Shown one piece after another: positions 21,414 through 31,570 of a stretch of DNA of 64,000 bases (positions are counted from its first letter, which is position 1; every line of letters begins with the position of its first letter). A program made the translations under genes and the position numbers. This DNA comes from Stagonosporopsis chrysanthemi (lineage: Eukaryota; Ascomycota; Dothideomycetes; Pleosporales; Didymellaceae): NCBI GenBank assembly GCA_022560025.1, contig JAFISE010000067.1, forward strand, positions 96,475 through 160,474. Reading direction: 5' to 3'. Under the pieces are notes generated by a model that did no database searches, had not been told where the DNA came from, and saw nothing but the letters and a program-made list of their open reading frames with translations.

Positions 21414-22229
21414 AGCGACCTTGAACATTTGTGGAAATGAGATGTACTGTCCCGTGGACCAGCTCATGGAGCATGCCACATTCAAGGGACATCGTACACT
21501 TGTGCTAACAGAGGTATGCTCACAGCGACGCTTCGCACTCACATGCTCTCAGCCACACAGTCGCAGAGCTGGAACGAACCCCGGCTTTTGGACAAGATAC
21601 CCCCGGATTTGAGCAAGTGCAGTGCAAAACACGCATTAGTGTTGACCCAGGGAACGACGTGTAACGACCTATGAACGACCGTATCAGTGTACAGGCGGGG
21701 GCGCACAGTAAATGCCTTTTTTGCTGTTTTTAGATCGGTTTCAATTTAGAAGGATTTTGTGTCCAGACTCGGTGTCTCCATCCTGCCCAATGCGTGCTTA
21801 ACGTTCGGAAACCATTGCACCGTGCATATGTTCCACGCTAAACTCTCACCAATGCCAAACGGCGACCAGCAATAATAGCAAGCTTTTGAAAGCATCCATT
21901 GGCGTGTGGAAGGCCTGCACCATCAGTAATTCAACAAATTGTGTTGCGGCTAGGAGTAGTACGTGTTGGTTGATTCATTCACACTCACGGCATAGAAGCA
22001 TCTGAGCTTCAAAGTCCTCATTTGTGAACTCTTCGTCCAGCCTCGCAGGGATAAGCTGTATGTACTCTAAGCCGAACGCGCTGTGGCCACTTCCATGCTT
22101 TGGGCTGTGAGCGCATTTAGGCCGAGGGTTCGAACTTGAAGCAGTGATTCAGCTGCAGCGGCCTGTTCGACTAGCTTTGCAGGCTTTGCAAGGTCGAGCC
22201 CTTGTATCAGCAAGGAGAGGTGTACAGCT
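21414..22229. other. Downstream of the SIS gene; possible decayed 3' part then intergenic DNA
   Basis: The frame 21412-21510 (SEATLNICGNEMYCPVDQLM and on) follows the SIS stop in the +1 frame and is followed by GTATGC, a donor-like sequence. Beyond ~21650 nothing coding is evident. Confidence 0.35.
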
Positions 22230-23098
22230 TCAGGAGGCGATTTGCTCTGCAGGTGCGTCAGTTGACGAGGGTGGTTTTTTGCGTTTGGAGAGTGTGCTAG
22301 ACTGTTGTGTGGCTTTCCTCCTCTTCTTGGTGGCAGCACATTCTTTCCCGCAATATTCAGAGAAAGCAGGGTCGTCCTCTGAGTTGTAGAGATCGCGGTA
22401 GGCCTAACGAGCAAGACAAAGACTGCAGAGAGGAAAAGAGAAGGTGAGGTCAATCGCGCAAAGTGAGTGTCACGGACTGAACAGGAAGGCGCAACACCTT
22501 CTTTTCGTGATGCGATACACGAACACCCTGCGCCACCAGAAGCTCGCGTCTTGAAAGGCAGATTCGTCCGAGTCTTTCAAAAAGTCATCATTGATGTCCT
22601 TCTTGGCCCACAACCAACTCTGCCGCATGGTGACAGCTTTCATACTCGCCTCAGCGCACCGTCGTTGCTTCCTCAATCATCAGCTAATATGTGACAGACT
22701 ACGTGAAATCAAGCGCCTCTGCTGACGACGAGCGGACTCTATTTTGAGGTGCAATCTGGTAGAGTGGAAGGATTAGCGAGCGACGCTGATCATTGTCGTT
22801 GAGCTCGCCTTCTGCCAGAGATGACTGGAGCAGTAAGCAGCGTTGGCTGTGGTCCCCAGATGATTCAATGCCTGATCCGAGAGTCGGGATGTGTGATAGT
22901 GGTACAACCGGCACCTCAGCACCTGACGGCATGGATCTTGAGTCTTGTTTGCTTTGACTGACGCTCGATCAGCGACACGATCTCTGTCGTCGTAAAAATC
23001 CCTACAGACATATCAGTCCTTTTGCCCAGCACGCGTGCGCCGTTATAATACTCACTCCGAGTTATGCTATCCTCAAGCGAGCGATCGGCATCATGCAT
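22230..23098 (-). CDS. Probable multi-exon gene, exon structure not resolved
   Basis: Two pieces look real. At the 5' end, an ATG at 23098 gives a 43-nt exon followed by a textbook intron, 23055-23002 (donor GTGAGT, branch ACTGAT, acceptor CTGTAG). At the 3' end, an exon 22403-22230 after acceptor CTCGTTAG encodes a charged, low-complexity tail with EDDPAFSEYCGKECAATKKR and a Lys/Ser-rich end, then a stop. Between them several frames look partly coding (for example KKDINDDFLKDSDESAFQD near 22600), but I could not find joins that keep one frame throughout. An alternative acceptor at GCGTCAG after branch GCTGATC is equally possible for intron 1. Could be a small nuclear protein or a decaying gene. 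No family recognised. Confidence 0.35.
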
Positions 23099-23526
23099 GA
23101 GACAGCCGACACTCCACGGATCAAGTGCAGAAGCAGCTCCATCGTTTAAGGTGGCTACGACATAAGCAAAGGACTTCTGACCTTACGCTCCTGGCGTTTG
23201 CGTTTGGCACTCCTTGCCAACCATCTCTCTCGAACAGACCAGTTCCCGTGAAGTTTTAGGCTTATAATGATGGCGAGATACTATACTCTCACTGCGTTCG
23301 CTTGATAACAAGATCGCGCATAGGAACGGTTCATATTGTAGCGGCGTCTACGTTGACAGCGAATCTCGAATCTAACCCCCGGTTAACAACAAGTCGTCTC
23401 AGATAGCATGTCCGTAGCTGTGATCATTGTTCCTCATTAGGAAGGAGTAAACTCTCAAAGCCCGAGCTTATAAGATCCTGAAGATGCGTATCATATCGAG
23501 TCTTGGAAACCATCTCCCGACTGTGC
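23099..23526. other. Intergenic stretch
   Basis: Only short frames; the flank between two minus-strand loci. Nothing else seen. Confidence 0.45.
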
Positions 23527-24429
23527 CTAAAGTTTGGGCTCCTCATGCCCTGCCAAGACGAATAGCCACTGCACGCCACACATCTCCACACGCCCGTGAT
23601 TAAAAGCACCGACTCCTTGCGCCCTTCCCATTATAGCATCCAGCCGGTCCTGTCCTTTTACGCCAACCGTGATCGAGACCAAGCCTTCTGCATGCCCGTC
23701 CCTACCAGGGACGAAGCCCATCCTAGCGTTTGTGAACGCCAACAGGTCCCTGCTTCTCACCACTCCAAATATCTCTTCCCACTGCCGTGCTGCTGCCTCA
23801 TGTGCGTAGTCGCCAGGTTGCAATCGCAGTATGCAGCCCTCAAGCGTAAGGTGTGCGGATCGCCGCATCCCAGGGTAGTACGTCTTGTGATCAGAGCCAC
23901 ATGCGTGCCAGGGCGAGAACCGTGACTTAAGTGGTGTGGGGTTGTTCGGGCTTGGGGCGTGACTGTCAAGCTCCGGCATCATGCCGCCTGAAATGGTTAG
24001 CAGACAGTGCGTCCAGAGCGGAACTTTTGTACCCTTGATGCATTTAGGATGGTACTGCACAAAAACCGTATCACCATGTTCTTCACTGGTGATGACTTTG
24101 GACAGCCCTCTCGACTCGATGTAATGCCGTCGCGCTTTCGCATCTTCCGTTTGCATGATGATCATGTAACCGCCATCGCCACGCTTGTCAAGCAAGCGAC
24201 CTGCCGTTGTGCCGTCTTTGAAGGGCGAAACGACCTCTATGATGTCACCGCCGAGTGGAACTGCGACGAGGGTCAGCATGTGCGAGCTGGATGGGACAGA
24301 AGATGTACCCAAGAAGTTCTTCAAACCCCACTGCGCAACAATAGGATCTTCGTATATGACTTCCGTACCGATAACGTGTGTCTGAGGCCGAGTATTAGTA
24401 ATTGAGGTTATGGAACTTGAGCTCATCAT
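23527..24429 (-). CDS. Glyoxalase-like (VOC superfamily) domain protein (300 aa)
   Basis: Single-exon gene. The N-terminal ~125 residues fit the fungal glyoxalase-like domain: THVIGTEVIYEDP, then PLGGDIIEVVSPFKDGT, AGRLLDKRGDGGYMIIMQTE and the helix KARRHYIESRG. The rest contains a second, less conserved beta-alpha module (FVPGRDGHAEGLVSITVGV). Family knowledge: vicinal-oxygen-chelate proteins bind a metal and act on small oxo-compounds, or are inactive binding proteins. The expected metal ligands cannot be assigned with confidence, so enzymatic activity is open. No signal peptide; probably cytosolic. The start has two adjacent Met codons. Confidence 0.78.
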   Translation of the reverse strand: MMSSSSITSITNTRPQTHVIGTEVIYEDPIVAQWGLKNFLGTSSVPSSSHMLTLVAVPLGGDIIEVVSPFKDGTTAGRLLDKRGDGGYMIIMQTEDAKARRHYIESRGLSKVITSEEHGDTVFVQYHPKCIKGTKVPLWTHCLLTISGGMMPELDSHAPSPNNPTPLKSRFSPWHACGSDHKTYYPGMRRSAHLTLEGCILRLQPGDYAHEAAARQWEEIFGVVRSRDLLAFTNARMGFVPGRDGHAEGLVSITVGVKGQDRLDAIMGRAQGVGAFNHGRVEMCGVQWLFVLAGHEEPKL

Positions 24430-26032
24430 CTAACCAGCAACTGTCTTGCTCGGTCGAGGTCCTTAGCGACAAGGGCGATCTGACGTAGGCGTGTAGGCGC
24501 TGGGCCTAAATTTGAAGTCGACGCTCTACTTTCTGAAGCTGACATGGCTTTAGGAGAAGCTTCAGATCACAGCTACAACTCCCTGCGCAAGTGAGCGCGG
24601 CGATGAGATACCAATTTAAGCCTCCAGACACTTGGGTCAATCGACCTCGGTCTCGCGCTCTTCCCCGCATCTCTTGTCACCGACCTTTGGGTACCTGGTG
24701 CCTGTCTACGTCAAAAGTGTAGTATTAGTGTGTAATCAAAGCGCGAATCAACGTCTTCATGCTTGGAACTCGCATGTTGTTTGATCGCTCGCACGTGAGA
24801 GAAGTCATGGTTTTGATGATGCAACAGCGCGACGTGGCCATATCCAATCATAGTAGACCGGATCCACTTTAAGTACCGCACGTGCCAACTACCCAGACGT
24901 CTTTAACAGCAGGCCTCATTGATAAACACGACTATGAGCCTCATTTGCCTGAGTAAAGCTGCTACCTTGGACTCTTTATTTATGGTAATGCAAACGTTGT
25001 CTTTGCTACGATGCTAGCAATCTTATGTGACACCTCCTCGCAAACCTCTGCTCACCTGACTCTACGGCTTCCACAAATCGCAGTGACAGCGGTTTCCATC
25101 AAGCGCTCCTCCTACAGCATTCGAAGTGAGAGAAAGCGCGCTACGATCGTTGACACAACCGTCATCGGACAGAGCAATCTCCAGGGCGGATGGAGCGAAG
25201 ACCTTCTGGCTAGCACGATGGTCCTATGGTTCGGGGTAGGCCTCACTATGGCTTGCAGGACATCAGTGATTCAGTTGCGCGTACACAGTAGATTGCTTCA
25301 TATCTTGGGCAACTGTGTTACTGTCATACTGTTCAGCTCGCACGCCGTTCTGGACCTCACATTCTTCCCTACAATTATCGGTCGCTGATGCATTGCAAAC
25401 TCACTTGCAATGACACACAAATTGAGTCAGCTTTTCGGTTTACCCCAGGGCCACGCGAGCCAGTTACCACCTTGCGATATCAGATATGAGCGCCTTCCTG
25501 ACACACCAAACTTGACAGCAAGTCGTTGTCTCAGCGAGACTCACAGTGACAACCTTTCCATGGCGTCTCGAAAGGCTCCCCACACAGTACTCCTCTTTAT
25601 CCTGCTTCAATAGTACAGTGCAACTACAGGTTCTGCGCTACATTCATTACATCCACTAAACAACTCGCCTTCACCACCATGTCTGCCTGGAGAACTTGCC
25701 AGATCTGTCGAATCGAGCAACAGCACGTAGACTGTGACGTCGCAAAACTGCAGGATGATCAGGGTCTAGTCTTGGCTACGACCTGGTGTCTGCAAGATAC
25801 GCCGTCACCTCGACTTGGTGCCTTGCGCCCCACACAGTCTTTTACCTGAAATTTTGGCCTTTCTACTCCCATTATTTACTTGTTCCCGCTTTCTCTAACT
25901 GCCACGCCTTCTCCGTTCCCGCATTTGTTGCTCTTCTGTCAGTATACCATCTTGTCGGCTTAAGTTGGTGGCCTTGTTAGCATTTGGGTCACTAACGTCC
26001 TGGAGGTGTACGAAGTACGCAGGATACCAATC
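24430..26032. other. Intergenic stretch upstream of the J-domain gene, with a possible short leader exon
   Basis: No supported gene from 24430 to 25678. An ATG at 25679 in good context (CACCACCATG) opens 56 codons beginning MSAWRTCQICRIEQQHVDCD, with a CxxC pair. This could be a separate small protein or a 5' exon of the J-domain gene. An acceptor-like CGCAG lies at ~26023, but no matching donor is clear. Confidence 0.35.
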
Positions 26033-26931
26033 ATGTCCGACTTCACTGCAGAGTTCTTTCTCAGGCTTGCGTGTGAGACACCGCTACCGACCAGCCGCAG
26101 CACCCGCCGAAAGGTAAACGATGCCCCCAACGTAAAGCCCACACCCGCGCACAAGCGAGGCTCGAACAGCAGACTGGAAGCTCCCCAAATCCGACTCTCA
26201 ATACCTCCAAGTCTAACAAGAAACGTCGTAAGGCCGAGTTCGACATCTTCGTCGATACCAACGCTGCGGATGCTACCCCTGCCCGATCACCAAAGAAGGC
26301 CAAACCAAACGGGCGCGTCCCGCTCGGTGTCAGAGTGGCTGCCAATGATGCGGCTCCTGTTCACCTCTCAGCTCAGTCCGCCCAGCCATTCCGATTCTCA
26401 CCCTCGGATCCCTTGTGGGAAGATACCGAGAACTACACCCATCGCTACTATATAACCCCACCTTCGACTCCAGGAAGCTACGCCTCTTCGCCTGGTCGCG
26501 GCCCTTCCATGCCCAGACACCCATTCCATGCCCCCGGAGATTCCATCCAGACCCCACCACCGTCACCGTTCGGGTCCCCGCGTCGCTCCACTCGCCGCTC
26601 GTCTCGCACCGTCCACTCCCGCACCGTCCAGTCTCGAACCTACCAGTCTCGCGACGGCCAGGCTACCGAAGCACACCCGTCCCTTGTGGCACCGCGAAAC
26701 ACAGTCTTGTATGACATCCTCCAGCTTCGTGACTGGAACGTCACTGAGACCGATATCAAGTCTGCGTACAAGAACATTGCCAAGGGCACCCACCCGGACA
26801 GGGTCCCGGAGGAGCTGAAGGCGGACGCCAATCAGTTCATGCAGACCATCAATGCTGCTAAGGAGGTGCTGCTTGACGCTGCCCTCCGCAGGGTATACCA
26901 CAAGGACGGCAAGCTACCTTGGACGACCTAG
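26033..26931 (+). CDS. J-domain (DnaJ-like) co-chaperone protein (about 280 aa)
   Basis: Exon 1 is 26033-26113 (27 codons) and exon 2 is 26170-26931, joined by a 56-nt phase-0 intron with donor GTAAAC and acceptor GAACAG. The middle is disordered, rich in Ser/Pro/Arg, with basic stretches (KKRRKAEF, SPKKAKP) that could direct it to the nucleus, and Arg/Ser/Thr repeats around residues 155-185. The C-terminal ~70 residues are a J domain: LYDILQLRDWNVTETDIKSA, YKNIAKGTHPDRVPEE with the HPD tripeptide that stimulates Hsp70 ATPase, then QTINAAKEVLLDAALRRVYH. A C-terminal J domain behind a long disordered region is typical of specialised class C J-proteins. The first exon and start are less certain; an upstream leader exon is possible. 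Confidence 0.75.
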
Positions 26932-27350
26932 AGCTGCCACTGTTGTACGGGTCGAAGGAGTATGGTAAGTCATACAGTATCTGCTCACTTTCAATTCCAT
27001 AACATCAATAGATGGAAGCTCTTATGGAGCGCAAAAGTTTGCTTCGTCCCATTCACGCTCTAGACTTCATCGTTATTGAGGAAGCGAGCATCGCTTGAGC
27101 TTGCACCGCCACAGGATGGCTTACTTTCGAGTCACGTTGACTTGATATATTGATGGAGAAGTTGTTTTCTTTGCGCCAGATCAAGCGTTTCCGTTCGAGT
27201 CTTGTCGCTGGACAGGTGTGGAGTCTTCACAAAAGTTGCTTGTCTTGGATCTTGCACAGCACGATCTTCTCAGTTCACGATACACACGGCCTACAAAACA
27301 CTTGCTTGTCGCAATTGTTGGGCTGAATTGGTGATGAAATTGCTATCACT
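26932..27350. other. Intergenic stretch between convergent genes
   Basis: 3' flanks of the J-domain gene and of the MFS transporter gene. Nothing else seen. Confidence 0.45.
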
Positions 27351-28775
27351 TCACACTCTTGCTTTCCAATTCCATCCCACCAGTGCAAAGCGTGTCGCTA
27401 CCAGCAAAGAACCACCTATGAGAAAAGATGTCCCAGCCCAGATGTTAGCGTACGTATAGTTGCCGCCGTGATGCTGAATGAGTGCACCCGCCAGCGGTGG
27501 CCCCGTGAAGCTCGAAAATGAGACAATCGTGAACGCCATGCCCATCCTGACACCTGTCTTCTTCAAGTCTGGCGTCCGACTCAACGAGCCTATGACTGCC
27601 GGCCAGAGAGCTTGAACGACTGCACTGGCGGATCCGTAGATGACAGCGAATGCGTACAAGCTTCCAACTGAGTGGACACCGATCCAACCGTACATCATTA
27701 CGCCGGCGATAAACGCAAAGGGAATGAGTGTATTGAGACTACCAATCTTGTCCGCGTAGTAGGTTGGTAGAAGCCGGAACACGAAACCCATGCAAATTTG
27801 CACTAGCAGTATGTTGATGGATTGTTGGTAGCTCACACCAAGGACGTTGCGGCCGTAAGAGCCAACGTAAAAGAAGGCGAAGTACAAGCCCCAGAAGTTA
27901 AAGAACATGGCTGCACAATACAGAGTGTAAGGTGCCTCTTTGAAAGAGTTCCAGTCAACAATAGGTCCGGTCTTGCGCGGTGGCAGTCGTGTTCGGAACA
28001 GCGAAATGGTAATGATATTGAGGAACAACATGATGAACCCGATAATCCTTATGGTCCAAGGAAAACCGAGTTTCGGTAGGCACTGCTGCACGACAATAGG
28101 GAAGACGACGCCGCCAGTGCACGACCCCAGCGCGGTGAACCCCAGTGCAAAGGCACGCCTCTTGACGAAATAGGTTGAGACTAGCGCCATAGAAGGGCAA
28201 AACTGCAACCCGTTGGCAAGACCAAGACAAACCCCTTGCGACAAGAATAGCTGCCAAAGTTTCGTCGACTCGGCCATGGTGAACACACCAACAAGTTGGA
28301 AGACTGTGCCAGTAATATACACGGGTCGGAAGAGCCCTGCATCAGTCGCGCGTCCTGTGAAGGCACCTATGCCAAAGAGGAAGAAGACCTGTATCGAACC
28401 AATCCAGGAAATGGTCGAAGGCGCAATGCCAAGCGTGTTCTCGTAGTACGTCTGGTACACACCGAACGACGTGAAGAAACCGAAAGTCGTGAAGATAGTC
28501 AGATGAGTACAGAGCACTTGGGTCCAAGCTGTCAATCCTCCATCTGGCGCTGGCCCTGGGTCGAACGAGGCTACAGATCTGCGGGAAAACACTCTTGCGA
28601 GAGCTGGGGCTGGCTGTGTCTTCTCTTGCTGTCGTAATTCGGAATTTTCGATCGCCCGCTCTATCTCCTCGTCTCGCGTGCTTGGCCACGCCCTGAGGCC
28701 TCTTTCGACTTCTTCGGCATCGCGATACCTTTCAATATCTCCAACATTGCGCTCCGCGGTGGTTATGGGTGTCAT
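27351..28775 (-). CDS. MFS transporter, monocarboxylate-transporter-like (474 aa)
   Basis: Single-exon gene. A cytoplasmic N-terminus of ~80 residues rich in Glu/Arg is followed by PDGGLTAWTQVLCTHL, the family-typical start of TM1 in fungal MCT-like (MCH) proteins. About twelve membrane spans follow in two sets of six, with a central loop of charged residues (RTRLPPRKTGPIVDWNSF). Sequences such as GLANGLQFCPSMALVSTYFVKRRAFALG and GVRMGMAFTIVSFSSFTGPPLAGAL match the conserved TM4-5 and TM10-11 regions of the family. Family knowledge: plasma- or vacuolar-membrane secondary transporters for monocarboxylates, riboflavin or unknown small molecules. The substrate cannot be assigned, and no biosynthetic cluster surrounds it. 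Confidence 0.9.
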   Translation of the reverse strand: MTPITTAERNVGDIERYRDAEEVERGLRAWPSTRDEEIERAIENSELRQQEKTQPAPALARVFSRRSVASFDPGPAPDGGLTAWTQVLCTHLTIFTTFGFFTSFGVYQTYYENTLGIAPSTISWIGSIQVFFLFGIGAFTGRATDAGLFRPVYITGTVFQLVGVFTMAESTKLWQLFLSQGVCLGLANGLQFCPSMALVSTYFVKRRAFALGFTALGSCTGGVVFPIVVQQCLPKLGFPWTIRIIGFIMLFLNIITISLFRTRLPPRKTGPIVDWNSFKEAPYTLYCAAMFFNFWGLYFAFFYVGSYGRNVLGVSYQQSINILLVQICMGFVFRLLPTYYADKIGSLNTLIPFAFIAGVMMYGWIGVHSVGSLYAFAVIYGSASAVVQALWPAVIGSLSRTPDLKKTGVRMGMAFTIVSFSSFTGPPLAGALIQHHGGNYTYANIWAGTSFLIGGSLLVATRFALVGWNWKARV

Positions 28776-30447
28776 TATCCGTAGGTGACGTCAACGTGCT
28801 CTACCGTCGTAATAGGTCGTAGCGCATAGTAAGATTGCAAAGCGAAAGAATATGTTATGGCGATGAAGATGCGTGAGATGGACGTGACACACGTAAAGAC
28901 TCATTATTCCCGAGCTCGCAATAGAGCTCAATGACAAACATTTTCTCGCGGTGGCAGGTGCAGCGCCCATCCCTTCCTACATGCGGATGGGTGAACCCCT
29001 AGCGGCAAGGAGCGACCAATTGTGTGGGGGAAAGTCGGCAACTCGGATGAGCTGCCGCCGCTAATTTATCCGACAAGCAAAAGCCGACATATCGACAGAC
29101 TTTCTCATCAAAACACCATCTTGATTGATTGTTTTCCAACTCTTCAGATTCTCAGCACGATGAGAAGGCCATATTACCACTCTTTCCTAGCTCCAGAGCC
29201 TGTCAAGTGATTCCATTCAAGCGGACAGCTACCCGATGCAATAGCCGACGTTCCGTTTGCGTGCACTCCTCGCCATACATCTGTTTTCTATGGAGCTAAC
29301 TCGACTTCTGCTGTGCCAATAGAAGTAGCCGTCTTTGTCATTGCCCAGATGGCCAATACTGTACTCTCGAGATTGCATCCTGGTGTAAGAAATGTTGCCC
29401 ATCTCTGCGAAGGAAGTCCATCTCGCAGCGATGCTTGACAGGTTGAACAGTAATGCATAAGGGCCTCAGCTTTCCAGTGTCCAGATAGTCTGTGATTGGA
29501 ATCGCAAACCAGCAGCGTTCAATCAAGGGCTCTACTGACTGACTTCGATGGGAAGGCGATCACGAAATCGGTATCGAGGTAGAATGGTTTAAGGGCTTCC
29601 ATGCAAGTCATGACCCCTGGCTTTCACGGCCAGTTCCAGGGAAACTTCTATAACTAACATCGCCAGTGTGTGCAGGAATGAGGACTGCACAGCCTGATAA
29701 AAAGACGAGCATGATACAGGGGCAAGAACTGGACTGAACAAATCTCACTCCACTTACTATTCATATCTGGAACCGTCCTGCTCCGTAAACCCAGTGCAAC
29801 TCCCTCACGGCACCAGCAAGCCATCAACCATACCACCCACACCGCCCACACCACCCAAGCAATTTTCGTCATAGGCTAGGCATTTAAGCCAGCCACAACG
29901 CGCCAATCGCCCGCGCCGAAACACATCCACTACTGCACACCTGACAACCTGCTCACTCACGAGTACCATGATGTCAATCGTGTGCGTGTGTTTGAGCAGG
30001 TAAGGTCCCACTCGCCACTTGGTGGCGTTCCTTCGAGGCTCGGCTGCTTTGCACAGGCGCGTTCGAGAACAGGTTGACTCCAGGTGTGACTTCGGAGAAT
30101 GTTGCTTTAGGTGCTTGGCAGGGTGGTAGTTTAGAGATCTGGACTGGGTGGGGAATGTGGAGCCGCCATTGGTGGCTGAGGTGAGTAAAGATCGTTTTTG
30201 TTGTTGTTGAAGGGGCCGTTTGGAAAGGATTGCGAAGAGAAATTAATGAAAGTGCTGGATCAATCAACATTCACTATATGCAGAGTTTCAATTGATGGCA
30301 GCTGCTCTCATGTATGAGGCAATACATCGATAGCATTTCGCGTGCGGAGGTGGATAATCGAGGTTGGGTAAAGTAGTACTGTTCATTCGTTGTTGGGTAT
30401 CATATGTCAAATCTTTCTCGTCACTAGCTCTCTACTTCATTTTCGCA
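28776..30447. other. Intergenic stretch of about 1.7 kb
   Basis: Promoter of the MFS gene on the left, 3' flank of the copper transporter on the right. Only short frames. A short imperfect CCACCCACACC repeat occurs near 29830-29860. Confidence 0.45.
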
Positions 30448-31083
30448 TCAAGAGCAGCATCCAGTCGGCCCGGAAGCATCGACCGACGATCCTCGTACAT
30501 CCTTCTCCTGCCTGAAGACAGCCTCAAACGGAATCCTGACCACCATCCAGTCGCACAGGAACTTGCCGAGAATGGCACCAAGGACCACCGAGATGAAGAT
30601 CCAGCCGTTGAAAGACATGATAATCAACATGAGCAGATACGAGATTGCTAGGGTGGCTCCGTGGATAATAGCACGTGCGAGCTGTTGCAGCGAAGTGGCG
30701 CGGAACGTAGCATACTGTGTCCCTAGTGTGGACGAAGGGCCGTCGCAACAGTTGGAGAGGGGCGTGTCGGCAAGCGCTGCTTGCTGGATGCGCAATTGAC
30801 GTTGGAAGGATCGCAGGAGATATGCATCCCACTCAGTGCTGGCGCGACGCAGAAATTCGAGGGTGATGACTAGCATAGCGGAGCCAACACACGATGCGGC
30901 GAACATGGCGTTATTCTTGATATGCCAGGAACCAGCGAGTAAGCAAGAGTCGATGATGCGCCAGTTCCAGGACATCTGCAATCATTAGCCTATATCTTTT
31001 TTTCATATCTGCAAGTAACATACCTCCATCTGGCACTCGCTGGCGCCCAAAACCGTAGCACTTGAACTGTGGCCGTGCGACAT
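30448..31083 (-). CDS. Ctr-family copper transporter (195 aa)
   Basis: Two exons: 31083-31024 and 30975-30448, joined in phase 0 by a 48-nt intron (GTATGT...TTGCAG). The join produces the diagnostic sequence ECQMEMSWNWRIIDSCLL. The His/Met-containing N-terminus (MSHGHSSS) ends in an M-x-M motif just before the WNW of the first membrane region, as in Ctr3-type copper permeases. There are three membrane spans (near residues 40-62, 128-150 and 150-168) and a cytosolic Cys pair at the C-terminus (GCCS), typical of Cu(I) hand-off. Family knowledge: trimeric high-affinity Cu(I) uptake at the plasma membrane. It is read head-to-head with a metalloreductase gene, which would supply Cu(I). Confidence 0.9.
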
Positions 31084-31570
31084 GATGAGATGTGCGCTGT
31101 GGTGTATTCGCTGGTACGCCGCGGTTTTGAAGTTCGACAGGGAAGATGTGCACGAGGAGAGAACCGTGGGCGCAATACTTCAATTGAGGGTCGACAGCTG
31201 CAATGACGAACCATTCAGGGCGTCGCCGCTATATCAACTGTCCGAAACGTGCTCAATTGCCTGACGATCCAAACTGCCTCACACCAGCATGGCGGAACGC
31301 TCGCGGCCTCGTCTGCGCCCGGCAAAACCCCGTTAAATGTGGGGGAACTTGCTCAAACATACTCGCGCTTTCCCCTTTGTGCGCCGGGAGGGTCCACCCT
31401 CACCGCTGAGCGGAGTGGCCAGGCACTTGGCAATTCGAACTTTGGCAACCCACCTTCTGAAACGCGTCAGGCACGATTAGACTACCGGAATTATATAGAA
31501 CCATGGCCACCATCTGCTGGCAGTGTAGCCGCGTCCGATCTTCGCTCACGAGTCTGTTATCTGAGCAGCC
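31084..31570. promoter_or_regulatory. Bidirectional promoter between copper transporter and metalloreductase
   Basis: 487 bases between two divergent start codons. GCTCA cores occur at 31248-31255 (CGTGCTCA), 31348-31355 (CTTGCTCA, 7 of 8 matches to the Mac1-type element TTTGCTCA) and, on the other strand, 31562-31566. The first two are exactly 100 bases apart. TATATA at 31492-31497 is ~75 bases before the reductase ATG. Copper control through these sites is inferred. Confidence 0.55.

Noticed and set aside
22128..22140. GGTTCGAAC, resembling a tRNA T arm
   Set aside because: Stem bases do not pair and no cloverleaf can be drawn around it.
25011..25388. 125-codon frame in the intergenic region
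   Set aside because: No domain, no signal peptide or splice structure; likely chance.
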